Shown here: positions 1 through 7,537 of the stretch, piece after piece
How positions within the stretch are numbered: position 1 is the first letter of the stretch
Layout of the letters: each line of letters begins with the position of its first letter
From: Spirochaetaceae bacterium
GTDB taxonomy: Bacteria > Spirochaetota > Spirochaetia > B11-G9
Assembly: GCA_030600745.1 (NCBI GenBank)
Contig: JAUVLL010000089.1
Coordinates: 1-9,727 of the forward strand
DNA length: 9,727 nt
Direction: 5' to 3'
Program-made: the position numbers and the translations under genes
The notes under the pieces: generated by a model
Databases searched by the model: none
What the model saw: only the letters and a program-made list of their open reading frames with translations
Told to the model about the DNA's origin: nothing

Positions 1-2
1 GA

Positions 3-1004
3 AAAAAAGTTCTTATAACAGGGGCCGGTGGTTCTATTGGTTCGGAGCTGGTGCGGCAGTGTCTTGGATATAAGCCAGGTTTAATTATAATGCTTGATTA
101 CAGTGAATTCAATATTTTCACTATTGAAAGAGAATGCCAGGCTTATAAAAATGGTACATCATTTACCACAATTCTGGCAGATGTTCGTAACAGAGATTCT
201 ATTGAGAATGTTTTTAAAAAGTATAAACCCGATATGATTCTACATGCTGCGGCTTACAAACATGTTCCTATCCAGGAGATGTATCCATGGGAAGCAGTTA
301 ATACAAACGTAAAGGGTTCTATGAATCTAATTAATTTGGCAGATAAATATAAAGCGGAATCTTTTGTTCTTGTTTCTACAGATAAAGCAGTCAGACCTAC
401 AAATATTATGGGTGCAACCAAGAGAATTGTAGAGATGATTATTCATAATATGAATGGTACTTCGAGTACACGGTTTATGGCTGTAAGATTTGGAAATGTA
501 ATTGGAAGTTCTGGCAGTGTAATACCTATTTTTCAGGAACAGATTAAAAAGTGTCTGCCTTTAACCGTTACCCATCCGGATATGGAACGTTATTTCATGT
601 CTATTCCGGAAGCTTCGCAATTAATACTTCAGGCCGGGGCCATAGGAGAAGGTGGAGAAATATTTGTTCTTAATATGGGAAAACCAGTTAAAATAAATGA
701 TATTGCAAAGGAAATTATTAAACTTTCAGGATGTACTCTAAATGAGGATGCAACTATCGAATATACGGGTATTAGACCTGGTGAAAAACTTTATGAAGAA
801 CTTATGATAGACTACGAGAGCCTTATTCCTACTACTAATAAAAAAATAATGGTTCTTAGGTCTTATACAGATATTAAAGATATGGAATTATTTTATAATA
901 ATATTACTAATCTGCTGGATATAACAAAATATTACGATATAAATATGATCAAAAAGAAAATTATGGAAATTGTTACTGAATATAATCCGGATAATGTAAG
1001 CTGA
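3..1004 (+). CDS. Membrane-type UDP-sugar 4,6-dehydratase (FlaA1/CapD/WbpM family), 5'-truncated by window edge
   Basis: NAD(P)-dependent extended short-chain dehydratase of the polysaccharide biosynthesis CapD family. It converts UDP-N-acetylglucosamine-type sugars to the 4-keto-6-deoxy intermediate that feeds capsule, O-antigen or glycan synthesis. The reading frame is open from base 3, so a GTG at 51 is not the true start. The 333 visible residues begin at the Rossmann glycine motif TGAGGSIG (residues 6-13), followed by HAAAYKHVP (81-89) and STDKAVRPTNIMGATKR (125-141). The catalytic triad is Ser125, Met136, Lys140: the Met replaces the usual Tyr, as in the long, membrane-anchored WbpM/PglF/CapD enzymes, so an N-terminal half with transmembrane helices probably lies outside the window. 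RPGEKLYEEL near the C-terminus is typical of the family. The exact product is not determinable. Family assignment is near certain; the long form is inferred. Confidence 0.95.
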   Translation, partial: KKVLITGAGGSIGSELVRQCLGYKPGLIIMLDYSEFNIFTIERECQAYKNGTSFTTILADVRNRDSIENVFKKYKPDMILHAAAYKHVPIQEMYPWEAVNTNVKGSMNLINLADKYKAESFVLVSTDKAVRPTNIMGATKRIVEMIIHNMNGTSSTRFMAVRFGNVIGSSGSVIPIFQEQIKKCLPLTVTHPDMERYFMSIPEASQLILQAGAIGEGGEIFVLNMGKPVKINDIAKEIIKLSGCTLNEDATIEYTGIRPGEKLYEELMIDYESLIPTTNKKIMVLRSYTDIKDMELFYNNITNLLDITKYYDINMIKKKIMEIVTEYNPDNVS

Positions 1005-1098
1005 TCCTGACTGATATAGCTGGAAGAAAACAAAAGTATAATCCCTGTATTTTCAATTGGCTTAAATTCATATAGTATTTCACTGTCTGTTTACACAT

Positions 1099-1105
1099 AA
1101 AGGAG
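1099..1105 (+). promoter_or_regulatory. Ribosome binding site with unusually long spacing to the ATG
   Basis: AAAGGAG lies 13 nt before the ATG at 1119, longer than the 5-7 nt seen for the other genes here. An in-frame ATT at 1113 would sit 7 nt from it, so a rare ATT start two codons upstream is possible. It would change the signal peptide by only two residues. Confidence 0.5.
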
Positions 1106-1118
1106 TAATAAAATTAAT

Positions 1119-2519
1119 ATGGATGTTCATAAAGTAAAAGTTCTTTTAGGTTTTTTTTTACTATTTACCATTCCGGTCTTCGCATTTGAAGTCTCAATTG
1201 AAGTAGAAGAAACAATAGATATCAATGCGCCGGTTATCCAATATCAGTACGGCACAATTGATCTTAGCTATACTCTCGATTACATAAATTTCTTCTGGCT
1301 TCTTTCAGTCTGCAACGATAATAAATATCAACCTGCTTTTGGGGATGATCTTTATTTTGGGTACTACTTTTTTCTTGAAAATGGTGGTTTTGCTTTTAAA
1401 TACAACGATTTTAATTTAACTGTAGGAAGAACAACTCTATCGGATATGGTTGATACTCCCTATTCTCTTTATGTATCATCAAAGATCTCTCCGGCTCTGC
1501 TTATGGATATTAGTTTTGATGATGGGACCTTCTTCTACACATCCAGGTGGACAGAGTTAAACCGTAATTCTGCTTTGGATTTCCCTGACAGGGGATGGCA
1601 ATACAATACCTATGGAATATATTGGGGTGATTTTACAATTGGGTTTCAGGACTCTCAGATCTATACCGGGCGCAGTTTTGATCCTGAATATTTTCTTAAT
1701 CCTCTTCCAGGTTTCTTTAGGCAGTATACAAGAGTAATACCTGGCAGACCCTGGCAAATTTCAGGTAATGATAATTCAATAATGGGGTTTTTTGTTGAGT
1801 ATACACCGGAAAATCTATACAGCTATGGACAAATATTAATAGATGATTTTAATGCAAACGCAGTTTTTAATCCGGACAGTTTCCAGAATCCAAATAAAAT
1901 TGCCTGGTCTTTTGGCGGCAGGTATGATTTGGATTTTGGGAAAATTGGATTTTATCATGCAGGCGCAACAAAATATACCTTTCAATCTGCTGGTGGAGTA
2001 TCAATAGACGAAAAGTATGGGTATTCTTTTTATCCGGCTGCCGACTATACAGCTAATGGAGTTATTCTTCCTATAAAACTGGAAGATAATTATCTGGGTT
2101 ATTATAACGGAGAAAATAATATCTCATTTTTAGGTGATTATGAAGGAACAAAATGGGGTATAGATATCTATGGATCCCTTGAGTTTTCTCTATCTGCTGA
2201 TAAATCTCCGGCAAATCCCTGGCATGAGTATTTGACATGGACTGAGGATGATCCCTCGGGAACGCATTTTCTTGATTCGGAATTACTTGAAAAAAAACTT
2301 GTATTAACAGTTGGTGTTTCCCGCTTATTAACTGAGTTGGGACTGGAAAACTTTAAATTGAGTACAACACTTGAACTAGGGTATATCCGGAATGTACTTA
2401 AACTTGTTGATGTCCCTCTTGGATCTGAGTCCCCTGTTAACGATATACGGTACTGGGCTCCCTCTACAGAAAACCAGACCCTTTTCTCATTATCAGTTGG
2501 CTCAGTTTACACATTTTAA
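1119..2519 (+). CDS. Outer-membrane beta-barrel protein, Wzi-like capsule assembly family (divergent)
   Basis: Exported protein of 466 residues with a signal peptide (about 1-22, cleavage near VFA). The rest alternates polar and aromatic/hydrophobic residues with many Tyr, Phe, Trp, Gly and Asn, and ends ...SVGSVYTF, a terminal-Phe beta-signal expected of a BAM substrate. It shares landmarks with the next gene that resemble capsule-assembly Wzi proteins: Asn-Pro-Leu (194-196), an Asn-Asp-Asn-Ser turn (217-220) before a GFF strand, then YGQILIDDF (236-244). It lacks the N-terminal helical 'PLDS...PW' segment seen in its neighbour. Wzi proteins sit in the outer membrane and bind or organise capsule polysaccharide at the cell surface. 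The gene lies 114 bp after the sugar dehydratase and 67 bp before the second barrel, probably co-transcribed with the latter. The barrel call is strong; the Wzi assignment is moderate and comes from motifs and context. Confidence 0.7.
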   Translation: MDVHKVKVLLGFFLLFTIPVFAFEVSIEVEETIDINAPVIQYQYGTIDLSYTLDYINFFWLLSVCNDNKYQPAFGDDLYFGYYFFLENGGFAFKYNDFNLTVGRTTLSDMVDTPYSLYVSSKISPALLMDISFDDGTFFYTSRWTELNRNSALDFPDRGWQYNTYGIYWGDFTIGFQDSQIYTGRSFDPEYFLNPLPGFFRQYTRVIPGRPWQISGNDNSIMGFFVEYTPENLYSYGQILIDDFNANAVFNPDSFQNPNKIAWSFGGRYDLDFGKIGFYHAGATKYTFQSAGGVSIDEKYGYSFYPAADYTANGVILPIKLEDNYLGYYNGENNISFLGDYEGTKWGIDIYGSLEFSLSADKSPANPWHEYLTWTEDDPSGTHFLDSELLEKKLVLTVGVSRLLTELGLENFKLSTTLELGYIRNVLKLVDVPLGSESPVNDIRYWAPSTENQTLFSLSVGSVYTF

Positions 2520-2586
2520 GTATTATAATTTTTGAAATCGCCGTTATCTCAGGTTCAGATACCATGATCATGATGAGGGAAAGAGA

Positions 2587-4215
2587 ATGTCGAAACAGAA
2601 ATTGAATATTATACTGATTATACCGGCAATTCTTTTAACTATAGTTTATCAGGGGTTTTCAGATAATTCTTTCAGAAATAATTATCAGAGAATAATTCCT
2701 CTTGATTCGGAAATATATTCGTTAATTGAATTTATTTCATTGGAATCTAAAAAGTCGCTTTTATCTGATATAAAACCATGGTCGGAAGCGGAAGTGTTAA
2801 ACGTTCTTTCACAAACTGACGAAGAAGATCTGTCAGAAGCCGGAAAGAGAATATACCAGCGAATTAAAAAATTGTTGGAGAAAACTCCTCTTTATAGTGA
2901 AGATAATTTTGCTGTCGATGTTTCTATTGAAACCGCAATAGAATTATACTTTCATACTGCAGAAGATGAATCTGAATGGCAGTATGGTTACGAGCAGAGG
3001 CTTTCGGTATTTGCCCTGCCAGTTGAGGTATGGTTTAATGATAGTTTTTATGGATATTTTGAACCGGAGTTGAGAGAAAGCAGGTTTCTAATAACTGCAG
3101 AGGACGAAAGCGGTAATTATACTGGAAATATTTCAAATATTCCCGGTTCTGTTGCCGAATGTGCTTATCACTTCCCATTCAGGGCCTTTATTTCTTTAGG
3201 AGGATCTAACTGGAATTTTCAGGCAGGGCGGGACCAGCTGGAATATGGCAATGGAGAATCAGGTAAACTCCTTTTATCTTCCTACTCCGATTACTATGAT
3301 TTTATGAAGTTGAAAGGCTTTGTCGACAATATTTCTTTTACATGGACTTATGTTAACCTCGAAAGCTGGCTTACCTTGAATGAGGATGATGGAAAACAGA
3401 GAGCCTTTGTAGACCATGTTTTCGAAATAAAACCCTTTGATATGCTCAGCCTTTATGTTAATGAATCTATAATACTTTATGGGCAGAATCCGGAAATTCA
3501 GTTTGTAAATCCCTTACTAATCTATCATAACCTTTTCATTCGTGAAAATGCCAATAGTCTGTTAACTCTTGGTTTTGACCTGAATCCGGTTTCCGGTATA
3601 AAATTTTACGGCGAATATGCATTGGATCAGTTTCAGACTGCTCTTGAACAAGACCTCTACGGTGCAGGAGTTACAGCCACTCCCAATGCCTATGGTTATA
3701 TGCTGGGAGTTAATGCAGCAGTATCTGGTGGAGAAGGTTACTTATCAGGGAACTTAGAGTATGTTTATACGAGTCCATGGCTCTATATCCGTGAAAATGA
3801 ACAAATATCATTTATCTGGAGTCAGCGTGAAACAACCGATGTTCTTAAAGCCAGGGTATTTGTAAAAAAACCTCTGGGATATTTATACGGTCCGGATACA
3901 ATAGCCTTTTCCGGAAATATTAAATATTCTTTACCTGGTACATTTTCCGCCGGTCTGGGAATTGATTACATAATAAAAGGTGAAAATAGTCTTGAAACCG
4001 AATATCAGGAGACAAAAGAAGCAGCTCTGCTTAAAACTCCCTCCGGGACAGCAGAGAACACACTTATTTTCGATATAAGCGGAGAATATCAGTTTTTCAC
4101 TTTCTTCTCTGTAAGAGCTAATATATGCTTCCTAAACATTTCAAACTGGAACCATCAATCAGGAACCTCCTTTTTTGATTTTCAAAATGTGTTAAGTTTT
4201 ATATTCAGGATATAG
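2587..4215 (+). CDS. Wzi-like capsule assembly outer-membrane beta-barrel protein
   Basis: Exported protein of 542 residues with an N-terminal hydrophobic signal segment (about 7-25). After it comes a helical region (36-90) carrying PLDSEIYSLIEFI and KPWSEAEV, the usual opening of Wzi-family proteins ('PLDS.xY..., RPW.r.E'). The remainder is a predicted multi-strand barrel with FVNPL (306-310), an NSLLTLGFDL strand and YGEYALDQF (341-349), matching the landmarks in the upstream gene, and it ends in an aromatic/hydrophobic strand (...LSFIFRI). Wzi proteins anchor or guide extruded polysaccharide at the outer membrane. ATG at 2587 is supported by GAGGGA at 2575-2580. The position between another barrel and a polysaccharide export gene supports the role. 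The stop codon is followed in the same frame by an ATPase relic. Family assignment is good; the bound polysaccharide is unknown. Confidence 0.8.
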   Translation: MSKQKLNIILIIPAILLTIVYQGFSDNSFRNNYQRIIPLDSEIYSLIEFISLESKKSLLSDIKPWSEAEVLNVLSQTDEEDLSEAGKRIYQRIKKLLEKTPLYSEDNFAVDVSIETAIELYFHTAEDESEWQYGYEQRLSVFALPVEVWFNDSFYGYFEPELRESRFLITAEDESGNYTGNISNIPGSVAECAYHFPFRAFISLGGSNWNFQAGRDQLEYGNGESGKLLLSSYSDYYDFMKLKGFVDNISFTWTYVNLESWLTLNEDDGKQRAFVDHVFEIKPFDMLSLYVNESIILYGQNPEIQFVNPLLIYHNLFIRENANSLLTLGFDLNPVSGIKFYGEYALDQFQTALEQDLYGAGVTATPNAYGYMLGVNAAVSGGEGYLSGNLEYVYTSPWLYIRENEQISFIWSQRETTDVLKARVFVKKPLGYLYGPDTIAFSGNIKYSLPGTFSAGLGIDYIIKGENSLETEYQETKEAALLKTPSGTAENTLIFDISGEYQFFTFFSVRANICFLNISNWNHQSGTSFFDFQNVLSFIFRI

Positions 4216-4728
4216 GGGAATAGAATAGTAAGTAACATAGAATTTCAACTTGATACAAGTATTGATATTTTAGAGGATCTTGTTTTTTTTGATGAAATTC
4301 AGGATTGTTCAAGGGCTATTACAAGTTTAAAATACTTTTATGAGGAGCTGCCACAGCTTGCACTTGTCTGCGCCGGGTCTTTACCTGGTGTAGTTCATTC
4401 AGATTCAGCATTTCCTGTAGGTAAGGTATCATTTCTGTATCTATATCCTCTTTCATTCCAGGAGTTTATCTGTAAGGATCAGGTTCAACTGTACTCCTGG
4501 ATAAACAATACTTCTGAAGTTGAATTTGTAAGAGAGATAGATGGTGTGGCAATTCCTATTGAAGTAAAGGCAGGTTTGTCGGGGAAACTAAAAAGTCTGA
4601 ATATTTTTTATCAAAAATATAAATCAGGATATCGGCTCCGATTGAGCAGTCGTCAATTAGAGATTAATGACGAAGCAGGGATGCATAGTTACCCTCTTTA
4701 TCTTGCCGGCAGATTTCCTTTAAATTAG
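4216..4728 (+). pseudogene. Relic of a DUF4143-type AAA (AAA_14) ATPase, N-terminally truncated and internally deleted
   Basis: An open frame of 170 codons follows the stop of the upstream barrel gene without any ATG, GTG or TTG until 4546. Similarity is recognisable from about 4231 (SNIEFQLD). The Walker B segment LVFFDEIQ is at 4279-4302, then CAGSLPGVV and FPVGKVSFLYLYPLSFQEF, the conserved core of AAA_14 ATPases. At about 4468-4490 the sequence jumps directly to the family's extreme C-terminus, SEVEFVREIDG then IPIEVKAGLSGKLKSL, ending ...YPLYLAGRFPLN before TAG at 4726. The Walker A half and, by family comparison from memory, most of the region between core and C-terminus (in the order of 200 residues) are missing. 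Intact members are about 400 residues. Both ends remain in one frame, so the internal loss was a multiple of three. A short GTG ORF at 4546 is only the tail. Nothing else was seen in 4729-4830 apart from the next gene's ribosome binding site. Confidence 0.85.
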
Positions 4729-4819
4729 AAGGAATAGAAATACTGAATCCTTGCCTGATATCTGGTATTTATATCAAATATCATTTATTATGTTTCTGTT
4801 CAAACTCTAAAATAAATAT

Positions 4820-4824
4820 GGAGA
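4820..4824 (+). promoter_or_regulatory. Ribosome binding site fixing a GTG start
   Basis: GGAGA, 6 nt upstream of GTG at 4831. The overlapping ATG at 4818 opens a frame of only six codons, so GTG is the start of the export gene; it gives a clean signal peptide. Confidence 0.7.
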
Positions 4825-4830
4825 AATTTC

Positions 4831-6306
4831 GTGTATAAAATAAAAAATATTGGTATATCCCTAATATTACTGTTAATTACCATTAGTATTTCTTACTCCC
4901 AGGAAATCCCAGACCCTGCACCCACCGAAGTAACAGAACTGGAACTGGGAGCACTGGACCTGAATACAAAAGTAAACCTTGCAATAACAACTCCGGATTA
5001 TCCCGTTACACCTGGAGATATTTATATATTAAATTTCTTCAATTCAATAATATCAAAATCGATAATTTTAAGAGTATCGAGTGATGGATCAGTTGATATT
5101 TCGTCGTTTGGATTGGTAAATTCAAAAGGAATGCTTTTTACAGATTTCATAAAAGTGGTAAAATCCAAAATAGATGAGTCCTACGAAGGTACTCATACTC
5201 AAATTACGATCCGGTCTGTTGGTTCATTCCAGGTCCAGATTAAAGGTGAGGTAAAAGAATCCCGTATGGTTAGCGCCTGGGGTCTAAGCAGGTTAAGTGA
5301 AATTGTTTATGCGAATAAAACCGGATATGCCTCAATAAGGGATGTAACTGTAATAGATAGTGATAATAAAGAGCATCATTATGACTTATTCAGATCAAAG
5401 CGCCTGGGACAGCTGGATCAGGATCCCTATGTCCAGCCAGGAGATAAAATTATTCTTTCAAAATATAAGAAGCAAGTCAATATCTCAGGAGAGGTAAGAA
5501 GACCGGGAACATATCAGCTTTTGCCAGGGGATACTCTTGCAGATCTTCTTGAAGCGTATGGAGACGGATTAACGCCCTATGCAGATGGAGAAATTGAAAT
5601 AACCAGATGGCAGCAGGCGGATACAATTCCCAGGAAAGTAATATACTTAAGTTCTGTTGAAAAGGATTTTAGAGAATTTGAAATTACTAATCTTGACAGC
5701 ATAAAAGTAAATTCGAAAGCAAGTGAACATCAAATAGTGTTTTTTGAAGGGGCTGTTGATGGGAGTAGTTCTTCGGTAATAAAATATGCAATCAGAGATG
5801 GAGAACTGCTGTCTACAGCAATTCGTTCTTTGGAAGATAAATTACCCAAAGAAGCTGATCTGGAAAACACCTACATCGAAAGAATTTCAGAATCCCGATT
5901 AATACCAGTAAATTTGATAGAACTGCTTTATAACAATAATAATGATTCAGATCTAGTTTTGATACATGATGATAGAATTGTTATTCCATTCAGGCAGTAC
6001 TTTGTAAATATAAGCGGAGAAGTAAATTCCCCTGGACGCTATGCCTATATACCTAATAGAAGCTGGTCATATTATGTGAATATGGCGGGAGGGTTTAATA
6101 ACTTGACTCATTCAGGAAATAAAATACAGATTTTTGATTATAAGAATAAAGAAAAGGATACAGAAAATGTAATTCTACCTGAAGATACAATAATAGCCCC
6201 TAATAATGACATTCTGGATAACGTCAACAGGTACACAGTTTTTATTGGTGTTGTTTCGTCGGTGGTTACATCAATTTTAACTGTAAGTTTGTTAATGGGA
6301 CAATAG
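4831..6306 (+). CDS. Polysaccharide export protein with SLBB domains (Wza/OPX-like)
   Basis: Periplasmic/outer-membrane polysaccharide export protein of 491 residues. The signal peptide is about 1-23 (cleavage near SYS|QE) and has no lipobox cysteine, unlike E. coli Wza. The Poly_export domain starts with VTPGDIYIL (around residue 61) and continues to about 140. SLBB-type repeats follow: VQIKGEVKESRMV (from about 135), VNISGEVRRPGTYQLLPGDT (from about 216), a weaker VFFEGAVDG unit (about 302) with GELLSTAIRSL, and VNISGEVNSPGRYAY (about 393). The last about 22 residues (FIGVVSSVVTSILTVSLL) are strongly hydrophobic, consistent with a terminal membrane helix. OPX proteins form the channel that carries capsule or exopolysaccharide across the periplasm and outer membrane, usually with a Wzc-type co-polymerase, which is not visible here. 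Adjacent Wzi-like barrels agree with that job. The start is GTG at 4831. Confidence 0.9.
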   Translation: MYKIKNIGISLILLLITISISYSQEIPDPAPTEVTELELGALDLNTKVNLAITTPDYPVTPGDIYILNFFNSIISKSIILRVSSDGSVDISSFGLVNSKGMLFTDFIKVVKSKIDESYEGTHTQITIRSVGSFQVQIKGEVKESRMVSAWGLSRLSEIVYANKTGYASIRDVTVIDSDNKEHHYDLFRSKRLGQLDQDPYVQPGDKIILSKYKKQVNISGEVRRPGTYQLLPGDTLADLLEAYGDGLTPYADGEIEITRWQQADTIPRKVIYLSSVEKDFREFEITNLDSIKVNSKASEHQIVFFEGAVDGSSSSVIKYAIRDGELLSTAIRSLEDKLPKEADLENTYIERISESRLIPVNLIELLYNNNNDSDLVLIHDDRIVIPFRQYFVNISGEVNSPGRYAYIPNRSWSYYVNMAGGFNNLTHSGNKIQIFDYKNKEKDTENVILPEDTIIAPNNDILDNVNRYTVFIGVVSSVVTSILTVSLLMGQ

Positions 6307-6346
6307 TATATTAGAGTAAAAGCGAATTTATGGAAAGACAAAAAAA

Positions 6347-6364
6347 TATAATCGTATGATTATA
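6347..6364 (+). repeat. Small perfect hairpin in the leader of the tandem barrel genes
   Basis: TATAATC, a GTAT loop, then GATTATA: a 7-bp perfect inverted repeat 28 bp before the ATG at 6393. The left arm contains a perfect TATAAT, so it could be a -10 element (no good -35 at the right distance) or a small operator. It is too weak and AT-rich to act as an intrinsic terminator, and it has no T-run. Confidence 0.35.
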
Positions 6365-6392
6365 CAAAAATATTTAAAGTATAGGAGCCATT

Positions 6393-6881
6393 ATGAAAAA
6401 AACTGGAATTGTAATTATGGTAAGCCTGTTGCTGTTCGCTGCAAATATTGGTTTATTTGCAAATGAGACTGACAACCAGGTACTGGGAATCGAAGTAGGG
6501 ATGGTTGCAGGATATAGATTGTCTGATAATGCAATTGTGTCAGGACAGAATTTTTCACTGAATATAACTGTATCAGAGAAAGTTCAGGTTGGTTTTAATT
6601 CGCTATCTATTGCTGGTGCAACACCTGTTGTTACGAATGATTATGCCTTTTTAAAGATTAGCTATTTTATGAGTCCAAAACTGGGATTAAATATTCTTGC
6701 TGGTACCGACGGTACGAATCCGGCAACAGGAGCTGGAATATTTTATAATATTTTGGAAGATAAGGATGCTGAAGGTATATCCACAGCTTTTAAACTGCGA
6801 ATCGACTATGTTTTTGATTCTGTCGCAGGACCTGCAGCGGGAAGCGTAGCTCTGGGTTTAAGCGCATCATTCGGACTATAA
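6393..6881 (+). CDS. Small exported beta-barrel protein (tandem paralog 1)
   Basis: Exported 162-residue protein with a signal peptide (1-24, cleavage near LFA|NE) and a body of alternating hydrophobic and polar residues, ending ...LGLSASFGL like an outer-membrane strand. Family not recognised by name. Aligned with the next gene it shares GIE.G...GY.L near residue 32, SLN.TVS, ISY..S.KLGLNI in the middle, GAGIFYNI and a final L..SLS.S.G strand, so the two arose by duplication. At this size it could be an 8-stranded barrel. The ATG has AGGAG 5 nt upstream. It lies 86 bp after the export gene and 15 bp before its paralog, so the pair is almost certainly co-transcribed. The role is unknown; proximity to capsule export suggests a surface or envelope function, which is inference only. 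Confidence 0.8.
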   Translation: MKKTGIVIMVSLLLFAANIGLFANETDNQVLGIEVGMVAGYRLSDNAIVSGQNFSLNITVSEKVQVGFNSLSIAGATPVVTNDYAFLKISYFMSPKLGLNILAGTDGTNPATGAGIFYNILEDKDAEGISTAFKLRIDYVFDSVAGPAAGSVALGLSASFGL

Positions 6882-6884
6882 AAA

Positions 6885-6890
6885 AGGAGA
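6885..6890 (+). promoter_or_regulatory. Ribosome binding site fixing a TTG start
   Basis: AGGAGA, 6 nt upstream of TTG at 6897. TTG followed by AAA AAA begins a normal signal peptide, and there is no alternative ATG upstream in frame within the 15-bp gap. Confidence 0.7.
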
Positions 6891-6896
6891 TTAACA

Positions 6897-7379
6897 TTGA
6901 AAAAATTCTATATTATATTTCTTTTCACTGTACTTCCCTTAGCTCTTTTTGCACAAAATGAAAGTCGGAATGCAGTAATGGGAATAGAAAACGGCGTTAT
7001 TTTTGGATATAATCTGGGGACAAGTAATATTGGGAGTGGAAATTTTGTTTCACTTAATCTAACAGTATCAAAGAACGTTGAGACTAGTTTTACATACATA
7101 AATGGTGATGGAGTAAATTTTTATAATTATAATTTGCTTGGAATCAGCTACCTTTTCAGCAGTAAGCTCGGATTGAATATTTCTGTTGGACAGAAAACTT
7201 TACCAGCTCCGGCAGCAGCAGTTGCAGGAACAGGTATATATTATGCAATTTTTGAAAAGGTATTTGATAATACAATAAATACTGATTTCAAGTTTAAGTT
7301 GAATTATTTATACGATTTTACAAATGGAGTTGAAGCCGGTGTTCTTTCTTTTTCTCTGTCCGGAAGTATAGGTATATAG
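6897..7379 (+). CDS. Small exported beta-barrel protein (tandem paralog 2)
   Basis: Exported 160-residue protein starting at TTG. The signal peptide is 1-19 (cleavage near LFA|QN), followed by a beta-rich body and a terminal strand ...FSLSGSIGI. Clearly paralogous to the upstream gene over its whole length: MGIENGVIFGYNLG, SLNLTVS, LLGISYLFSSKLGLNI and GTGIYYAI align with GIEVGMVAGYRLS, SLNITVS, LKISYFMSPKLGLNI and GAGIFYNI. The main differences are short insertions in loops, such as an Ala/Pro-rich stretch near residues 102-110, consistent with surface loops diverging while the strands are kept. The 15-bp spacing and strong ribosome binding site imply one transcript with paralog 1. The function is not known; no enzyme motif is visible. 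Confidence 0.8.
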   Translation: MKKFYIIFLFTVLPLALFAQNESRNAVMGIENGVIFGYNLGTSNIGSGNFVSLNLTVSKNVETSFTYINGDGVNFYNYNLLGISYLFSSKLGLNISVGQKTLPAPAAAVAGTGIYYAIFEKVFDNTINTDFKFKLNYLYDFTNGVEAGVLSFSLSGSIGI

Positions 7380-7463
7380 TTATTGGAATGTGGAGAGTTA
7401 GGGTTTTATTCTCCATAATCGGTCTATCACAGATATAGTTTAAATGTTGATATTATAAAATTC

Positions 7464-7510
7464 CAATTAGTGCAGTATATATCTGTTTATGATATATACT
7501 GCACTAATTG
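7464..7510. repeat. Perfect 20-bp inverted repeat (long stem-loop)
   Basis: Left arm CAATTAGTGCAGTATATATC at 7464-7483, a 7-nt loop TGTTTAT, and an exactly complementary right arm at 7491-7510. There is no T-run on the + side; on the minus side only GAATTTTA follows. It sits between the + strand barrel operon and the minus-strand acyltransferase relic, where a bidirectional terminator would be expected. An alternative is the remnant of a small non-autonomous mobile element. The pentamer AGTGC occurs again at 7515-7519, giving a competing smaller hairpin with the right arm. Confidence 0.85.
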
Positions 7511-7537
7511 CTAAAGTGCCGCCAGTTATTGTCCTTA

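Noticed and set aside
1037..1042. TATAAT between the dehydratase and first barrel gene as a promoter
   Set aside because: No acceptable -35 at 15-19 bp and no TGn extension; a perfect hexamer by chance is not surprising in AT-rich sequence.
1557..1757. Minus-strand open frame inside the first barrel gene
   Set aside because: Shadow of the coding strand; no initiation signal or recognisable motif.
2563..2572. Palindrome CATGATCATG before the second barrel gene
   Set aside because: Only 10 bp, single occurrence noticed, no second half-site; likely chance.
4546..4728. Independent 60-residue gene starting at GTG
   Set aside because: It is the C-terminal tail of the DUF4143 relic, whose frame continues upstream without a break, and it has no ribosome binding site.
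7391..7415. TGGAGA...TCTCCA hairpin after the tandem barrels as a terminator
   Set aside because: Six-bp stem with a 13-nt loop and no following T-run; too weak compared with the 20-bp stem-loop 50 bp downstream.
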